This document shows positions 23,974-32,962 of a stretch of 64,000 nucleotides of DNA, piece by piece. The notes below the pieces were generated by a model, which worked only from the letters and a program-made list of their open reading frames with translations, was not told the origin of the DNA and did not search any database. Every line of letters begins with the position of its first letter. The stretch's first letter is position 1. The stretch lies in contig NZ_BMRA01000018.1 of the NCBI RefSeq assembly GCF_014648395.1, positions 26,033 through 90,032 of the forward strand, written 5' to 3'. A program made the position numbers and the translations under genes. Source of the stretch: Micromonospora fulviviridis (lineage in GTDB: Bacteria; Actinomycetota; Actinomycetes; Mycobacteriales; Micromonosporaceae).

Positions 23974-25713
23974 TCAGCCGACCTGGAGTGTGACGTCGTC
24001 GATGACGAAACTGGTCTGGAGCGAGGCGTCCTCCACCCCGGTCCACTTCAACGTCACCGTCTGCCCGGCGTACGCCGCCAGGTTGAAACTGCGCTGCACG
24101 TAACCACTGGCCGCGTTCAGGTTCGAGTACGTCGCCAGCGTGGTCGTGCCGACCTGCACGGTCAGCTTGTCGTACGCCGTACCCGTCGTCGTCTCGGCCG
24201 TGTCGATGTGCAGCCAGAACGACAGCGTGTAGCTCGAACACCCGGCCGGGACGCTCACCGACTGCGACAACGTGTCCGTGTGGCTGCTGCCGTACCCGTC
24301 CAGCCACGCCTTGTACGAACCCGTCCGCGCCGCCTGGCTCGACGAGTTCGTGATGACACCCGACGACGCCGTCCACGGCGCGCTGCCCGACTCGAAGCTG
24401 CTGTTGCCGATGAGCTGGCCGCCGGTGCAGCCGCCGGTGCCGGTGACCGTGATGGTGTAGCCGGCGCTGCGGGTGACCGAGCCGGTGCCGGTGACCGTGA
24501 TGGTGAAGGTGCCGGTGGTGGCCGTCGCGGAGGCGCTGACCGTCATGGTGGCCGAGCCGCCCGAGGTGACCGAGGACGGGCTGAAGCTCACGGTCACCCC
24601 GCTCGGGGCGCCGGTGGCCGACAGGTTCACGGTCTGGGCGCTGCCGCTCGTGGTGGCGGTGCTGACGGTGGCGGTGGTGGAGCCGCCCCGGGCGACGCTG
24701 CCGGAGGTCGGGCTCACCGCGACGGAGAAGTCGTTGGTCGGGGTGCCGCCGCCGACCGCGAGCTGCCAGATCGCGTACGCGACACCGTCGGCGCTGCGGT
24801 TGAGGACCGTGGCGCTGACGTTGGCGGTGGTGTCGCAGGAGCGGTGGTAGCAGGAGTCGTACGCGGAGTTCGCCGTGCCGCCCCACTTGGCGGCCTGGGC
24901 GGTGGTCTTGCGGGCGCTGGCGCCCGCCGCGTAGCCGGAGGTGGGGATGCCGGCCTGCTGGAAGGAGTAGTCGTCGGAGCGACCCTGGCCCTCGACGTTC
25001 TCCTCCGGCTGAAGATTGAGCGAGTCCCAGTACGCCTTCAGCGGAGCCGCCGTGGTGGAGGTGAGCCGGTTGATGAAGTAGCCGCCGTTGGTCGAGCCGA
25101 CCATGTCGAAGTTGTAGTAGCCCTTGATGTAGCCGCGCTGGGTGGCGCTGAGCTGGTTGACGTAGAACTCCGAGCCGTTGAGGCCCTGCTCCTCGTCGGT
25201 CCACCAGGCGAACCGGACCCGCTTGGTCATGCTCGGGTTCTGCTGGGCGAGGACCAGCGCGTTCTCCAGCAGGGTGGCCGAGCCGGAGCCGTTGTCGTTG
25301 ATGCCCGGGCCGGCGGAGACGCTGTCCAGGTGCGCGCCGAACATGACCACCTGGTCGGCCGGGCCCTGCGGCCACTCGGCGATCAGGTTGTTCGACGGGT
25401 AGGTGCAGGCGGAACAGTACTGCTCGGTGACCGTGTAGCCGGCGGCCTGGAGCTTGGCCTTCACGTAGCTGACCGAGGCGGTGTAGCCGGCCGAGCCGGC
25501 CCGCCGGGTGCCGCCGTTGTTGCTGGCGATGGTGTTGAGCTGGGTGAGGTGGGCCTGGACGTTCGTCACCGAGATGTCCGGCGCGGCGGCGGCGAGCGCG
25601 GGGGCGGCGCTCACCGGCGCGGGGGCGGCGGAGGCGGCCGTGGTGGTGAGGGTCGCCGTCACGGCGGCGAAGAGGGCGAGCGCGAGGCCCGCGGTCGGCG
25701 TTCTGCGTCTCAT
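23974..25713 (-). CDS. Secreted M28 zinc aminopeptidase with C-terminal Ig-like and beta-sandwich domains
   Basis: A 579-residue secreted protease similar to the Streptomyces griseus aminopeptidase. A signal peptide (about 1-30) and short propeptide come first. The catalytic domain (about 45-318) keeps all zinc ligands: H128 (GAHLDS), D140 (INDNGSGS), E175 with base E174 (DEEQGL), D203 (NFDMVG) and H290 (CYHRSCD). An Ig-like Ser/Thr/Val-rich domain follows (about 325-410), then a jelly-roll module (QLIGNSSFESG...) to the end, probably for binding cell wall or polysaccharide. A promoter with a palindrome in its spacer lies 91 bases upstream. The neighbouring XRE gene reads the same way but upstream. 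Confidence 0.92.
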   Translation of the reverse strand: MRRRTPTAGLALALFAAVTATLTTTAASAAPAPVSAAPALAAAAPDISVTNVQAHLTQLNTIASNNGGTRRAGSAGYTASVSYVKAKLQAAGYTVTEQYCSACTYPSNNLIAEWPQGPADQVVMFGAHLDSVSAGPGINDNGSGSATLLENALVLAQQNPSMTKRVRFAWWTDEEQGLNGSEFYVNQLSATQRGYIKGYYNFDMVGSTNGGYFINRLTSTTAAPLKAYWDSLNLQPEENVEGQGRSDDYSFQQAGIPTSGYAAGASARKTTAQAAKWGGTANSAYDSCYHRSCDTTANVSATVLNRSADGVAYAIWQLAVGGGTPTNDFSVAVSPTSGSVARGGSTTATVSTATTSGSAQTVNLSATGAPSGVTVSFSPSSVTSGGSATMTVSASATATTGTFTITVTGTGSVTRSAGYTITVTGTGGCTGGQLIGNSSFESGSAPWTASSGVITNSSSQAARTGSYKAWLDGYGSSHTDTLSQSVSVPAGCSSYTLSFWLHIDTAETTTGTAYDKLTVQVGTTTLATYSNLNAASGYVQRSFNLAAYAGQTVTLKWTGVEDASLQTSFVIDDVTLQVG

Positions 25714-25803
25714 GGAGACTCCTCGTGGGGGTCGGCGGGACGTAATGGCGGGGTGGCGCGACCCGTGGACTCCGGTGGGAGCCCCGCGGACCAGTGATCG
25801 GAA

Positions 25804-25831
25804 CAGTTACATGTATCGATGTAAGAGTCAA
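25804..25831 (-). promoter_or_regulatory. M28 peptidase promoter with operator-like palindrome in the spacer
   Basis: Minus strand: TTGACT (25826-25831), 16 bases, TAACTG (25804-25809). The inverted repeat TTACATGTATCGATGTAA (25807-25824; arms TTACAT/ATGTAA) fills the spacer and touches the -10, a classical repressor layout. Confidence 0.55.
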
Positions 25832-25902
25832 CGGGAGTGTCACATGGTGCGCGGAGTGGGGTCGTGGACGCCTGTCACATTCCGGCACATCCGCCGGGCG
25901 GT

Positions 25903-27303
25903 TCACTCCCCCGCGACGCGCAGCCGCTCGGTCAGCTCCCGTACCTCGGGCAGATCCGACCAGCCGTGCGCCAGGCGAGCCCGCAGGCCGCGCAGCTCGT
26001 GTCGGATGGTGGCGCGGCCGGTCCCGGCCGCCTCCTCGGCGACCGGGGCGAGCACCGCGACGGCCGCGTCGGGTTCGCCAGCGCAGGCGTGCGCGTCCGC
26101 CAGGCGCACCGTGAGCAGCAGGTACGAGGGACGCATCCGGGCCGGCAGGTGGGCCAGCGAGCGGGCGGTCGCGTGCACGGCACGGCGGGCCTCGGCCCGG
26201 TCCCCGGTGTGCGCGGCGAGGTCGCGCAGCGCCCCGCCGATCGAGGACTCCGCGCGCACCACCCCGGCGTCCCCGGTGAGCCAGGGCGCCTCCGCCGCGT
26301 CCCGGTCGTCCAGCCGGTCCAGCCACCGGCGGGCCAGCAACACCTGGCGGCGGCACTCGGCGGCGTCCCCGCCCAGGCCGTGCGCCCGAGCCTGGTAGAG
26401 GTGCGAGAGGGTGGACATCCAGCCGCGCTGCCGGTCGACCGCGCCGAGCGCCCGCGCGTACGCCAGCGACGAGGCCGGATCCCGGTCCAGCCGGGTCAGC
26501 GTGCAGAAGTCGCTGAACAGGGTCGCCCGCGCCACCGCGTCGTCGCCCGCCCCGGCCCACCGCAGCCCGTGCGCCACCCAGGCCATCCCCACCACGCTCT
26601 GCCCCCGCTGCATGCGCAGCCGGGCGGCGAGCTGGGCGTACTGGGCGGCGAGGCGGAGCAGCGGCAGCGGCGAGCGGCCGACCCGGTCGACCTTCTCCGC
26701 CCAGGCCACCAGCAGGTGCAGAATCCGCTCGATCGAGGTGACCACCTCGGTGGAGACCTGCTCGACAGCCGCCCGGGTGTAGCCGGGCAGCAGCGCGGTG
26801 AGGCCGTGCACGAGGTCCGGCACGGGCCGGTCCGGCAGTGCCGCCGGACCGCCGTGGACCAGCCGGGCGAGCGCCGGCAGCACGTCGTGCGGCCCGGCCA
26901 CCGGGCACCCGGCGGCACCGTGCTGCGGGCAGGCGAATCCCGCGTACGGCAGCCGGGTCGGCCAGACCGGCACCCCGGGCGCGGCCAGCGTCTCGATGCC
27001 CTCCACGGCCGGCAGCACCGGGAACAGCGTCGGGTCGGACGGCCCGCCGGCCGGCCGGCGCACGTCGCCCGGCTCGGCCAGCGCGGTCAGCGCGCCGCCC
27101 GAGCCGAGCAGCGTGTCGAGCCGGGCCGGCAACCCCATCGGGGGCTCCCGCAGGCCGCTCTCCAGCTTGCTGATCACGCTGTAGTGGTAGCCGACGCGCA
27201 GGCCGAGCTGCCCCTGGGTCAGCCCGGCCCGCCGGCGCCACACGCGCAGCTCACGGCCGAACCCGGCCCACGGCCGGCCTGACGGCGGATCCTCGGCATC
27301 CAT
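25903..27303 (-). CDS. XRE-family transcriptional regulator with alpha-solenoid-like C-terminus
   Basis: 466 residues from the ATG at 27303, behind GGGAGGGG. The N-terminal helix-turn-helix (about 12-70) reads FGRELRVWRRRAGLTQGQLGLRVGYHYSVISKLESGLREPP. The long remainder is mostly helical and alanine/arginine-rich with TPR-like repeats (SLAYARALGAVDRQRGWMSTLSHLYQARAH; RSLAHLPARMRPSYLLLTVRLADAHACAGE), as in many actinobacterial XRE regulators that bind a ligand or peptide. A Cys cluster CPQHGAAGC is unusual and may bind metal. It lies upstream of the M28 gene, which is a possible target. Confidence 0.82.
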   Translation of the reverse strand: MDAEDPPSGRPWAGFGRELRVWRRRAGLTQGQLGLRVGYHYSVISKLESGLREPPMGLPARLDTLLGSGGALTALAEPGDVRRPAGGPSDPTLFPVLPAVEGIETLAAPGVPVWPTRLPYAGFACPQHGAAGCPVAGPHDVLPALARLVHGGPAALPDRPVPDLVHGLTALLPGYTRAAVEQVSTEVVTSIERILHLLVAWAEKVDRVGRSPLPLLRLAAQYAQLAARLRMQRGQSVVGMAWVAHGLRWAGAGDDAVARATLFSDFCTLTRLDRDPASSLAYARALGAVDRQRGWMSTLSHLYQARAHGLGGDAAECRRQVLLARRWLDRLDDRDAAEAPWLTGDAGVVRAESSIGGALRDLAAHTGDRAEARRAVHATARSLAHLPARMRPSYLLLTVRLADAHACAGEPDAAVAVLAPVAEEAAGTGRATIRHELRGLRARLAHGWSDLPEVRELTERLRVAGE

Positions 27304-27396
27304 GCGCCCCTCCCACCCGCCCGGCACGCGAGCGCGCGCCGGGCCGGGTGGTGCAGGCATACCCCAACCATCCGGACCCGTCAATCGGGTCCGCGC

Positions 27397-28971
27397 TCAG
27401 CCCCGGCGCAGCACAGCCAGGAACATCGCGTCGGTGCCGTGCCGCTGCGGCCACAGCTGCACGGTCGGGCCGTCCCCCAGGCCGGGCATGCCGGCGGGCA
27501 GCAGCGGACGGGCGTCGACGAAGTCGACCGGGAAGCCGCACCGGCGGGACGCCTCGGTCACCGTCACGTGCGTCTCCACCGTGTGCGGCGAGCAGGTCAC
27601 GTACGCGACCAGGCCGCCCGGCCGTACCGCCCGCAGCGCGGCGGTGAGCAGCTCGCGCTGCAACCGGGTCAGCGGCGGCAGGTCCGACGGCTGCCGGCGC
27701 CAGCGGGACTCCGGCCGGCGGCGCAGCGAGCCGAGCCCGGTGCACGGGGCGTCGACCAGCACCCGGTCGAAGTGCCCCTCCGGCAGCTTCGGATCGGCCC
27801 CGACCGTGCGCCCGTCGGTGTGTACCACGGTGACCGGCAGGCCCCGCGTGGCCTGGGCGACCAGCCGGGCCCGGTGCTCGGCGACCTCGACCGCGGTGAG
27901 CCGGGCGCCGCGCTCCGCGGCCAGGGCGCCGAGCAGGCCGGCCTTGCCGCCGGGGCCGGCGCACAGGTCGAGCCAGCGGCCGTCCGGCCCGTCCAGCGGC
28001 GCCACCGCGAGGGCGTTCGCCACCAGCTGGGAGCCCTCGTCCTGGACGTGCGCACGCCCGTCGGCCACCGCCGCCAGCTCACCCGGGGCGCCGCCGGAGA
28101 GGTAGACCGCGTACGGCGAGAAGGCGCCGGGCGCCCCGCCGACCTCGTCGGCCAGCGCCACCGGGTCGGCCAGGCCGGGCCGGGCGCACAGGTGCACCGG
28201 CGGGCGCTCGTTGTCCTCGATGAGCAGGCGGGCGGTCTCGCGCAGGTCGCCGCCGAGCGCCTCGGCGAAGGCCCGGACGATCCACTGCGGATGGCTGTAC
28301 GCCAGCGCGAGGCGGCCGATCGGGTCGGTCTCCTCGGACGGGGCGAGCTTCGCCACCCAGCCGTCGGTGTCCCGGCCGGCCACCTCGCGGAGCACCGCGT
28401 TGGCGAAGCCGGTGGCCCCGGGACCGACCGTGCGGACCAGGTCCACGGTGGACGACACGGCCGCGTGCGCGGGCACCCGGGTGTGCAGGAGCTGGTAGGT
28501 CCCGAGCCGCAGCGCGTCCCGCACCGGCGGGTCGATCCGCTCCACGTCCCGGCCGGCCGCGTCGGTGATGATCGCGTCCAGGGTGCCGGTGTGGCGCAGC
28601 GTGCCGTAGGTCAGCTCGGTCGCGAAGGCGGCGTCCCGGCCGGTCAGCCCCTCGTCGCGCAGCATCGCGGGCAGCACCAGGTTGGCGTACGCGTCGTCCC
28701 GGTGCACCGCCGCGATCGCCTGGTACGCGACGTGCCGGGGCAGGTCCACGGCCGGACGGGCCGGACGCCGGACCCCGCCGCGCCGGTCGGCGCCGAAACG
28801 CCCCTCGCGCGGCGGCCCGTCGCCCCGGCGCCCGGGACGCTCACCGCGCTCCGGCCGGCCACCGTCGCGGGACCGTTCGCCGCCGAAGAACCGCCCGGCG
28901 TCGCCGGACCGGCCGCCGCGCGGACCGTCGTCGGAGGAACGCTCGCCCCGGGGCTCGGACGGCCCGGTCAC
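27397..28971 (-). CDS. rsmB: 16S rRNA (cytosine-967-C5)-methyltransferase with Arg/Gly-rich N-terminal extension
   Basis: Methylates C967 of 16S rRNA with SAM. The GTG at 28971 overlaps the fmt stop (GTGA), giving 524 residues. Residues about 1-75 are a disordered Gly/Arg/Asp-rich tail, unusual in length. A NusB-like RNA-binding domain (about 78-215) follows, then the Rossmann methyltransferase domain: LDLCAGPGGKAGLLG (SAM motif), VLVDAPCTGLGSLRRRPE with one catalytic Cys, and AYVTCSPHTVET with the second. Third in def-fmt-rsmB. Confidence 0.95.
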   Translation of the reverse strand: MTGPSEPRGERSSDDGPRGGRSGDAGRFFGGERSRDGGRPERGERPGRRGDGPPREGRFGADRRGGVRRPARPAVDLPRHVAYQAIAAVHRDDAYANLVLPAMLRDEGLTGRDAAFATELTYGTLRHTGTLDAIITDAAGRDVERIDPPVRDALRLGTYQLLHTRVPAHAAVSSTVDLVRTVGPGATGFANAVLREVAGRDTDGWVAKLAPSEETDPIGRLALAYSHPQWIVRAFAEALGGDLRETARLLIEDNERPPVHLCARPGLADPVALADEVGGAPGAFSPYAVYLSGGAPGELAAVADGRAHVQDEGSQLVANALAVAPLDGPDGRWLDLCAGPGGKAGLLGALAAERGARLTAVEVAEHRARLVAQATRGLPVTVVHTDGRTVGADPKLPEGHFDRVLVDAPCTGLGSLRRRPESRWRRQPSDLPPLTRLQRELLTAALRAVRPGGLVAYVTCSPHTVETHVTVTEASRRCGFPVDFVDARPLLPAGMPGLGDGPTVQLWPQRHGTDAMFLAVLRRG

Positions 28972-29894
28972 GCGAGCACCTCGCCGGCGGCGACGCGGGC
29001 GCCGCGCGCCCAGTCGCCCGCCGACATGGCCTTCTTGCCGGCCGCGCGCACCTCGCCGAGCTGCACCGGGACGGTGCCCGTGCCGGCCAGCACCCGGGCC
29101 TTCTCCACCAGCAGCTCGCCGGGCTTCAGCTCCGGGCCGTTGGCCACCGGCGTGACCGGGCCGAGCTTGACCCGGTCGCCGCGGAAGGTGGTCCACGGGC
29201 CGGGGGCCGGTGTGCAGGCGCGGATCCGGCGGTCCACCGCGAAGGCCGGGTCGGCCCAGCGGACCCGGGCGTCCTCGACGGTGAGCTTCGGCGCGAGGGA
29301 GACCCCGTCGGCCGGCTGCGGCTCGGCCCGGGCGGTGCCGGCCTCCAGCGCGTCGAGCACGGCCACGAGCAGCCCGGCGCCGGAGTGGGCGAGCCGCTCC
29401 AGCAGGTCGCCGGAGGTGTCGGCGGGCCGGACCTCGTCGGTGACCGTGCCGTAGACCGGGCCGGTGTCCAGCCCCTCCTCCAGCTGGAAGACGCTGGCCC
29501 CGGTCAGCTCGTCGCCGTGCAGCACGGCGTGCTGCACGGGCGCCGCGCCGCGCCAGGCGGGCAGCAGCGAGAAGTGCAGGTTGATCCAGCCGAGCCGGGG
29601 GATCTCCAGCGCCGCCGGCGGCACCAGCGCGCCGTAGGCGACCACCGGCACGCAGTCCGGGGCCAGCTCGCGGAGCCGGTCGAGGAACTCGGGCTCGCGC
29701 GGTCGCGCCGGGGTGAGCACCTCGACGCCGTGCGCGTCGGCCCAGGCGCCGACCGGGGAGCGGACCAGGCCCCGGCCCCGGCCGGCGGGCGCGTCGGGGC
29801 GGGTGACAACGGCGAGCAGCTCGTGGCCGGAGGCGGCGACGGCGTCCAGCGCGGGAACGGCGACGGCCGGCGTGCCGGCGAAGACCAGGCGCAT
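28968..29894 (-). CDS. fmt: Methionyl-tRNA formyltransferase
   Basis: Formylates initiator Met-tRNA using 10-formyl-tetrahydrofolate. The ATG at 29894 (MRLVFAGTPAVAVPALDAV, 308 residues) lies 5 bases after the def stop. The catalytic core has INLHFSLLPAWRGAAPVQHAV (Asn and His) and the Asp in GLDTGPV; an OB-like C-terminal tRNA-binding domain covers about 205-308. Longer starts run back into def and were discarded. Confidence 0.97.
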   Translation of the reverse strand: MRLVFAGTPAVAVPALDAVAASGHELLAVVTRPDAPAGRGRGLVRSPVGAWADAHGVEVLTPARPREPEFLDRLRELAPDCVPVVAYGALVPPAALEIPRLGWINLHFSLLPAWRGAAPVQHAVLHGDELTGASVFQLEEGLDTGPVYGTVTDEVRPADTSGDLLERLAHSGAGLLVAVLDALEAGTARAEPQPADGVSLAPKLTVEDARVRWADPAFAVDRRIRACTPAPGPWTTFRGDRVKLGPVTPVANGPELKPGELLVEKARVLAGTGTVPVQLGEVRAAGKKAMSAGDWARGARVAAGEVLA

Positions 29895-29899
29895 CCGGG

Positions 29900-30460
29900 T
29901 CACCGCCCCAGGCCGAACGGGTTGCCCGCGGCGTGCGGGCTGAGCTTGACGGTCGGCGGGGCGGCCTCGTCGTACCACTCGGCCTGGCGGATCGCCTTCA
30001 TGGCCTCCTTGCGGCCGGCCGGGTCGAGCCGGTCGACGAAGAGCACCCCGTCGAGGTGGTCGGTCTCGTGCTGCACGCAGCGGGCCATCAGGCCGGTGCC
30101 GACGATCTGCAGCGGGTCGCCGTAGCCGTTGAAGCCCTTGGCGATGACGTTCTGCCGGCGCTTGGTGTCGAAGTAGAGCCCCGGGATGGACAGGCAGCCC
30201 TCCGGGCCGTCCTGCTCCTCCTCGTCGGGGAACTCCAGCACCGGATTCACCAGGTGACCGAGGACGTCGTCCACGTCGAAGGTGAACACCCGCAGGCCCA
30301 CCCCGAGCTGCGGCGCGGCCAGGCCGGCGCCGTTCTGCTCGCGCATCGTGTCGGTCAGGTCGGCGATGAGCTTGCGCAGCTCGGCGTCGAAGTCGACGAC
30401 CGGGTCGGCCGGCGTGCGCAGCACCGGATCGCCGAACAGACGGATGGGCTGAACGGTCAC
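29900..30460 (-). CDS. def: Peptide deformylase
   Basis: Removes the formyl group from nascent proteins. All three signature motifs are present: GAGLAAPQ, EGCLSIPG and QHETDHLDG, providing the Cys and two His metal ligands and the catalytic Glu. 186 residues, with a short C-terminal extension (PPTVKLSPHAAGNPFGLGR). Followed by fmt and rsmB. Confidence 0.97.
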   Translation of the reverse strand: MTVQPIRLFGDPVLRTPADPVVDFDAELRKLIADLTDTMREQNGAGLAAPQLGVGLRVFTFDVDDVLGHLVNPVLEFPDEEEQDGPEGCLSIPGLYFDTKRRQNVIAKGFNGYGDPLQIVGTGLMARCVQHETDHLDGVLFVDRLDPAGRKEAMKAIRQAEWYDEAAPPTVKLSPHAAGNPFGLGR

Positions 30461-30502
30461 GCGGAGTGGCTCCTTGTCTGGGACGAGTGGTGCCGTACCA
30501 GT

Positions 30503-31777
30503 CTACGGAGTCGGTCCGGTCGCCCCGGCCGGCGTACCGCGATCGGTGACCGGGGACGCTTCGTCACCGACGGTGACCGGCAGGGTGGCGTAGCCGCGCA
30601 GGGTCAGCCGGACCCGCCGCTCGCCCGGCCCGGCCAGGGTGAGGCCGGGCAGCCGGCGCAGCAGCAGCGGGAACGCCACCTGCGCCTCCAGCCGGGCCAG
30701 GCCGGCGCCCAGGCAGTAGTGCGGGCCGGCGCCGAAGGAGAGCGGGTGCACCGCGGGGCGCCACGGGTCGAACCGGGCCGGCTCCGGGTAGCGGCCGGGG
30801 TCCCGGTTGGCCGCGCCGAGCAGCAGGATGAGCCAGCTCCCGGCGGGCAGGTCCACCCCGCCGTAGCGGGTCGGCGCGGTGCTCGTCCGCGAGGTGAGCT
30901 GCACCGGCGAGTCGTAGCGCAGCAGCTCCTCGACGTAGCCGGGGGCGAACTCGGGGCGCTCGCGCAGGGTCGCCGCCGCGGCCGGGTGGTCGAGCAGCAC
31001 CACCAGGCCGTTGCCGAGCAGGTTGGTGGTGGTCTCGAAACCGGCCACCAGCAGGACGACCAGGTTCGACAGCAGCTCGTCGCCGGAGAGCCGGTCGCCG
31101 TCGCCGTCGTGCGCCTGCACCAGCGCGGTGGTCAGGTCGTCGGCCGGGGCGCGCCGGCGGGCCGCGACGAGGTCGGTGAAGTAGTCCCGCAGCTCGGTGG
31201 CGCCCCGGTCGGCGAGGGCCAGCTCGTCCGGGCTGATCTCCGGCTCCAGCACCCCGGTGAGATCGGTGGCCCAGCGCCGGAACAGCGGCCGGTCCGCCGC
31301 CGGCACGCCGAGCAGCGCGCAGATCACCGCCACCGGCAGGGGGTACGCGAACTCGGCCATGAAGTCGACCGGCTCACCCGACGCGGCCCGGGCCACCATC
31401 CCGTCCACCAGCTCGTCGGCCTGCGCCTCGACCACGTCCCGCATGGCGGCGATCCGGCGCGGGGTGAAGGCGCCGGCCGCCAGCCGGCGCATCCGGCTGT
31501 GGTCGGGCGGGTTGGTGCGCAGCATCGAGCGGGAGATCGAGGCGACGGCGGGGCTCTCCCGCCAGCCGGGGAGGAACTGGTCGCGCAGGTCGTCGTCCAT
31601 CACGCCGAACCGGGCGTCGCGCAGGATCGCGTCGGCCTCCGCGTAGCCGGTGACCAGATGGAACGCCGGCCCGGCCTGGACCACCGGGCCGTGGCCGCGC
31701 AGCCGCTCGTAGGTCGGGTAGGGATTCACCCGCCCCTCGGGGGACAGCAGCAGGGCGAGGGCGTCGGCAGGGTCCAC
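30503..31777 (-). CDS. Cytochrome P450 (soluble actinobacterial type)
   Basis: A heme monooxygenase of 424 residues, no membrane anchor. The I-helix oxygen-binding motif is AGFETTTN, the K-helix is EELLRY, and the heme loop is FGAGPHYCLGAG with the proximal Cys355. The B-C region PPDHSRMRRLAAGAFTPRRI is typical of the CYP105/107-like bacterial group. No ferredoxin gene is next to it. It sits between the kinase/ParB fusion and def, an accessory insertion in a conserved operon. The substrate cannot be predicted. Confidence 0.93.
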   Translation of the reverse strand: MDPADALALLLSPEGRVNPYPTYERLRGHGPVVQAGPAFHLVTGYAEADAILRDARFGVMDDDLRDQFLPGWRESPAVASISRSMLRTNPPDHSRMRRLAAGAFTPRRIAAMRDVVEAQADELVDGMVARAASGEPVDFMAEFAYPLPVAVICALLGVPAADRPLFRRWATDLTGVLEPEISPDELALADRGATELRDYFTDLVAARRRAPADDLTTALVQAHDGDGDRLSGDELLSNLVVLLVAGFETTTNLLGNGLVVLLDHPAAAATLRERPEFAPGYVEELLRYDSPVQLTSRTSTAPTRYGGVDLPAGSWLILLLGAANRDPGRYPEPARFDPWRPAVHPLSFGAGPHYCLGAGLARLEAQVAFPLLLRRLPGLTLAGPGERRVRLTLRGYATLPVTVGDEASPVTDRGTPAGATGPTP

Positions 31778-31861
31778 GGTCGGCCTCCCCGGGCGTCGGA
31801 AGCCTCCATCATGCTCCCGCCGGCCCGATCCGGCGATCCCCCGCCACCCGGGCGGTACGCC

Positions 31862-32845
31862 TCAGGCGCCGGCGCCCGGCTCCCCCGCCAGCACCGCGCC
31901 CCCGCCGAGCAGGGCGTGCTCGGGCAGCGGCAACTGGAGGCCGTGCGCGGCCTCCCAGTCGTGGATCAGGCCGGGCCGGACCTGGGCGGCGAAGAAGTCG
32001 ACGGCGCTCATCCCGCCGACCACCGGCTCGTCCACCTCGGCGACCAGCCGCGCGGGGACCAGCGGGAAGCCGCTCTGCAGGGCGGCGCTGAGCCGGCGGT
32101 GGCCGTCGACCACGAAGAAGTACTCGCCGGTGTAGCCGATGGTCAGCGGCTCCAGGGCCTCGTCGCCGGACCCGGCCACCTCACCGACGAACTCCGAGTC
32201 CCAGAGGCCGCGCAGGGCGGTGATGTCCTCGGTCGGGTAGACCCGGGCCGGGTCGAGCAGCAGCAGCGGCTGGCCGTCGCGCAGCACCTCCGCGCCGAGC
32301 CGGCCCTCGTAGACGTCGACGACGTGCTGGATCACCTGCTCCGGGGTGGCCCGGGTGGTGTCGCAGACCAGGTCGTAGTTGCGCAGCCGGGCCTTGTCGA
32401 CGCCGTAGCGCACGATGAACCGGCCGCGCTCGCTCTCGCTGCGCTCGCGGAGCTTGGCCTTCGCCTCCTCCAGCGAGGTGTAGCTCTCGGCCGGGCCGGA
32501 CGGGCGGGCCAGCACCCGGCGGGCCGCCTCGGTCGGCTCGGTGATCATGTGCACCTTGAGCGCGTCGGTGAAGAAGTGCCAGGCCAGCCGGGAGTCCATC
32601 ACCAGGCTCTCGCCGGAGGCGGCGATGTCCCGCTGGAGCTGGTCGACGTAGCCGTCGACGGCCTGGTCCAGCTCGGCGTGCAGGTTGAGCTGGAGGGCGG
32701 TCATCTGCCGCTCCTGGGCCATCTGGCGGTAGAGGTCGCCGACGCTGACCCGGCGCAGCCCCAGCCGCTTGGCGATCTCGACGGAAACGGTGCTCTTGCC
32801 GCTGCCGAGGTCACCGTTGAAGACGATCGACTGACGAACGGTCAC
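31862..32845 (-). CDS. Cytidylate-kinase-like / ParB-Srx-like fusion protein
   Basis: 327 residues from the GTG at 32845, behind AGGGGTGG. Residues 1-180 form a P-loop kinase of the cytidylate-kinase type: GDLGSGKST (11-19), SVGDLYRQMA, VMDSRLAWHF, a lid with ERSESERGRFIVRYGVD and NYDLVCDTTRATPEQV. Residues about 195-275 resemble the ParB/sulfiredoxin fold: DPARVYPTEDI, then FFVVDGHRRLSAAL (244-256). I do not know this fusion as a characterised protein. ParB-like folds can bind nucleotides and some phosphorylate serine, so nucleotide- or protein-phosphate chemistry is possible. It precedes a P450 gene by 84 bases. Confidence 0.75.
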   Translation of the reverse strand: MTVRQSIVFNGDLGSGKSTVSVEIAKRLGLRRVSVGDLYRQMAQERQMTALQLNLHAELDQAVDGYVDQLQRDIAASGESLVMDSRLAWHFFTDALKVHMITEPTEAARRVLARPSGPAESYTSLEEAKAKLRERSESERGRFIVRYGVDKARLRNYDLVCDTTRATPEQVIQHVVDVYEGRLGAEVLRDGQPLLLLDPARVYPTEDITALRGLWDSEFVGEVAGSGDEALEPLTIGYTGEYFFVVDGHRRLSAALQSGFPLVPARLVAEVDEPVVGGMSAVDFFAAQVRPGLIHDWEAAHGLQLPLPEHALLGGGAVLAGEPGAGA

Positions 32846-32962
32846 GACTGGTCCACCCCTGATCACCGGCTGATTGACATCATCGAATCCGCGTCGGCTC
32901 GACGCACTCCCGCTTCACCGCGCCGCGCCCGGGAGCCGTCGTGCGCCTGGGCATGACGGGCG

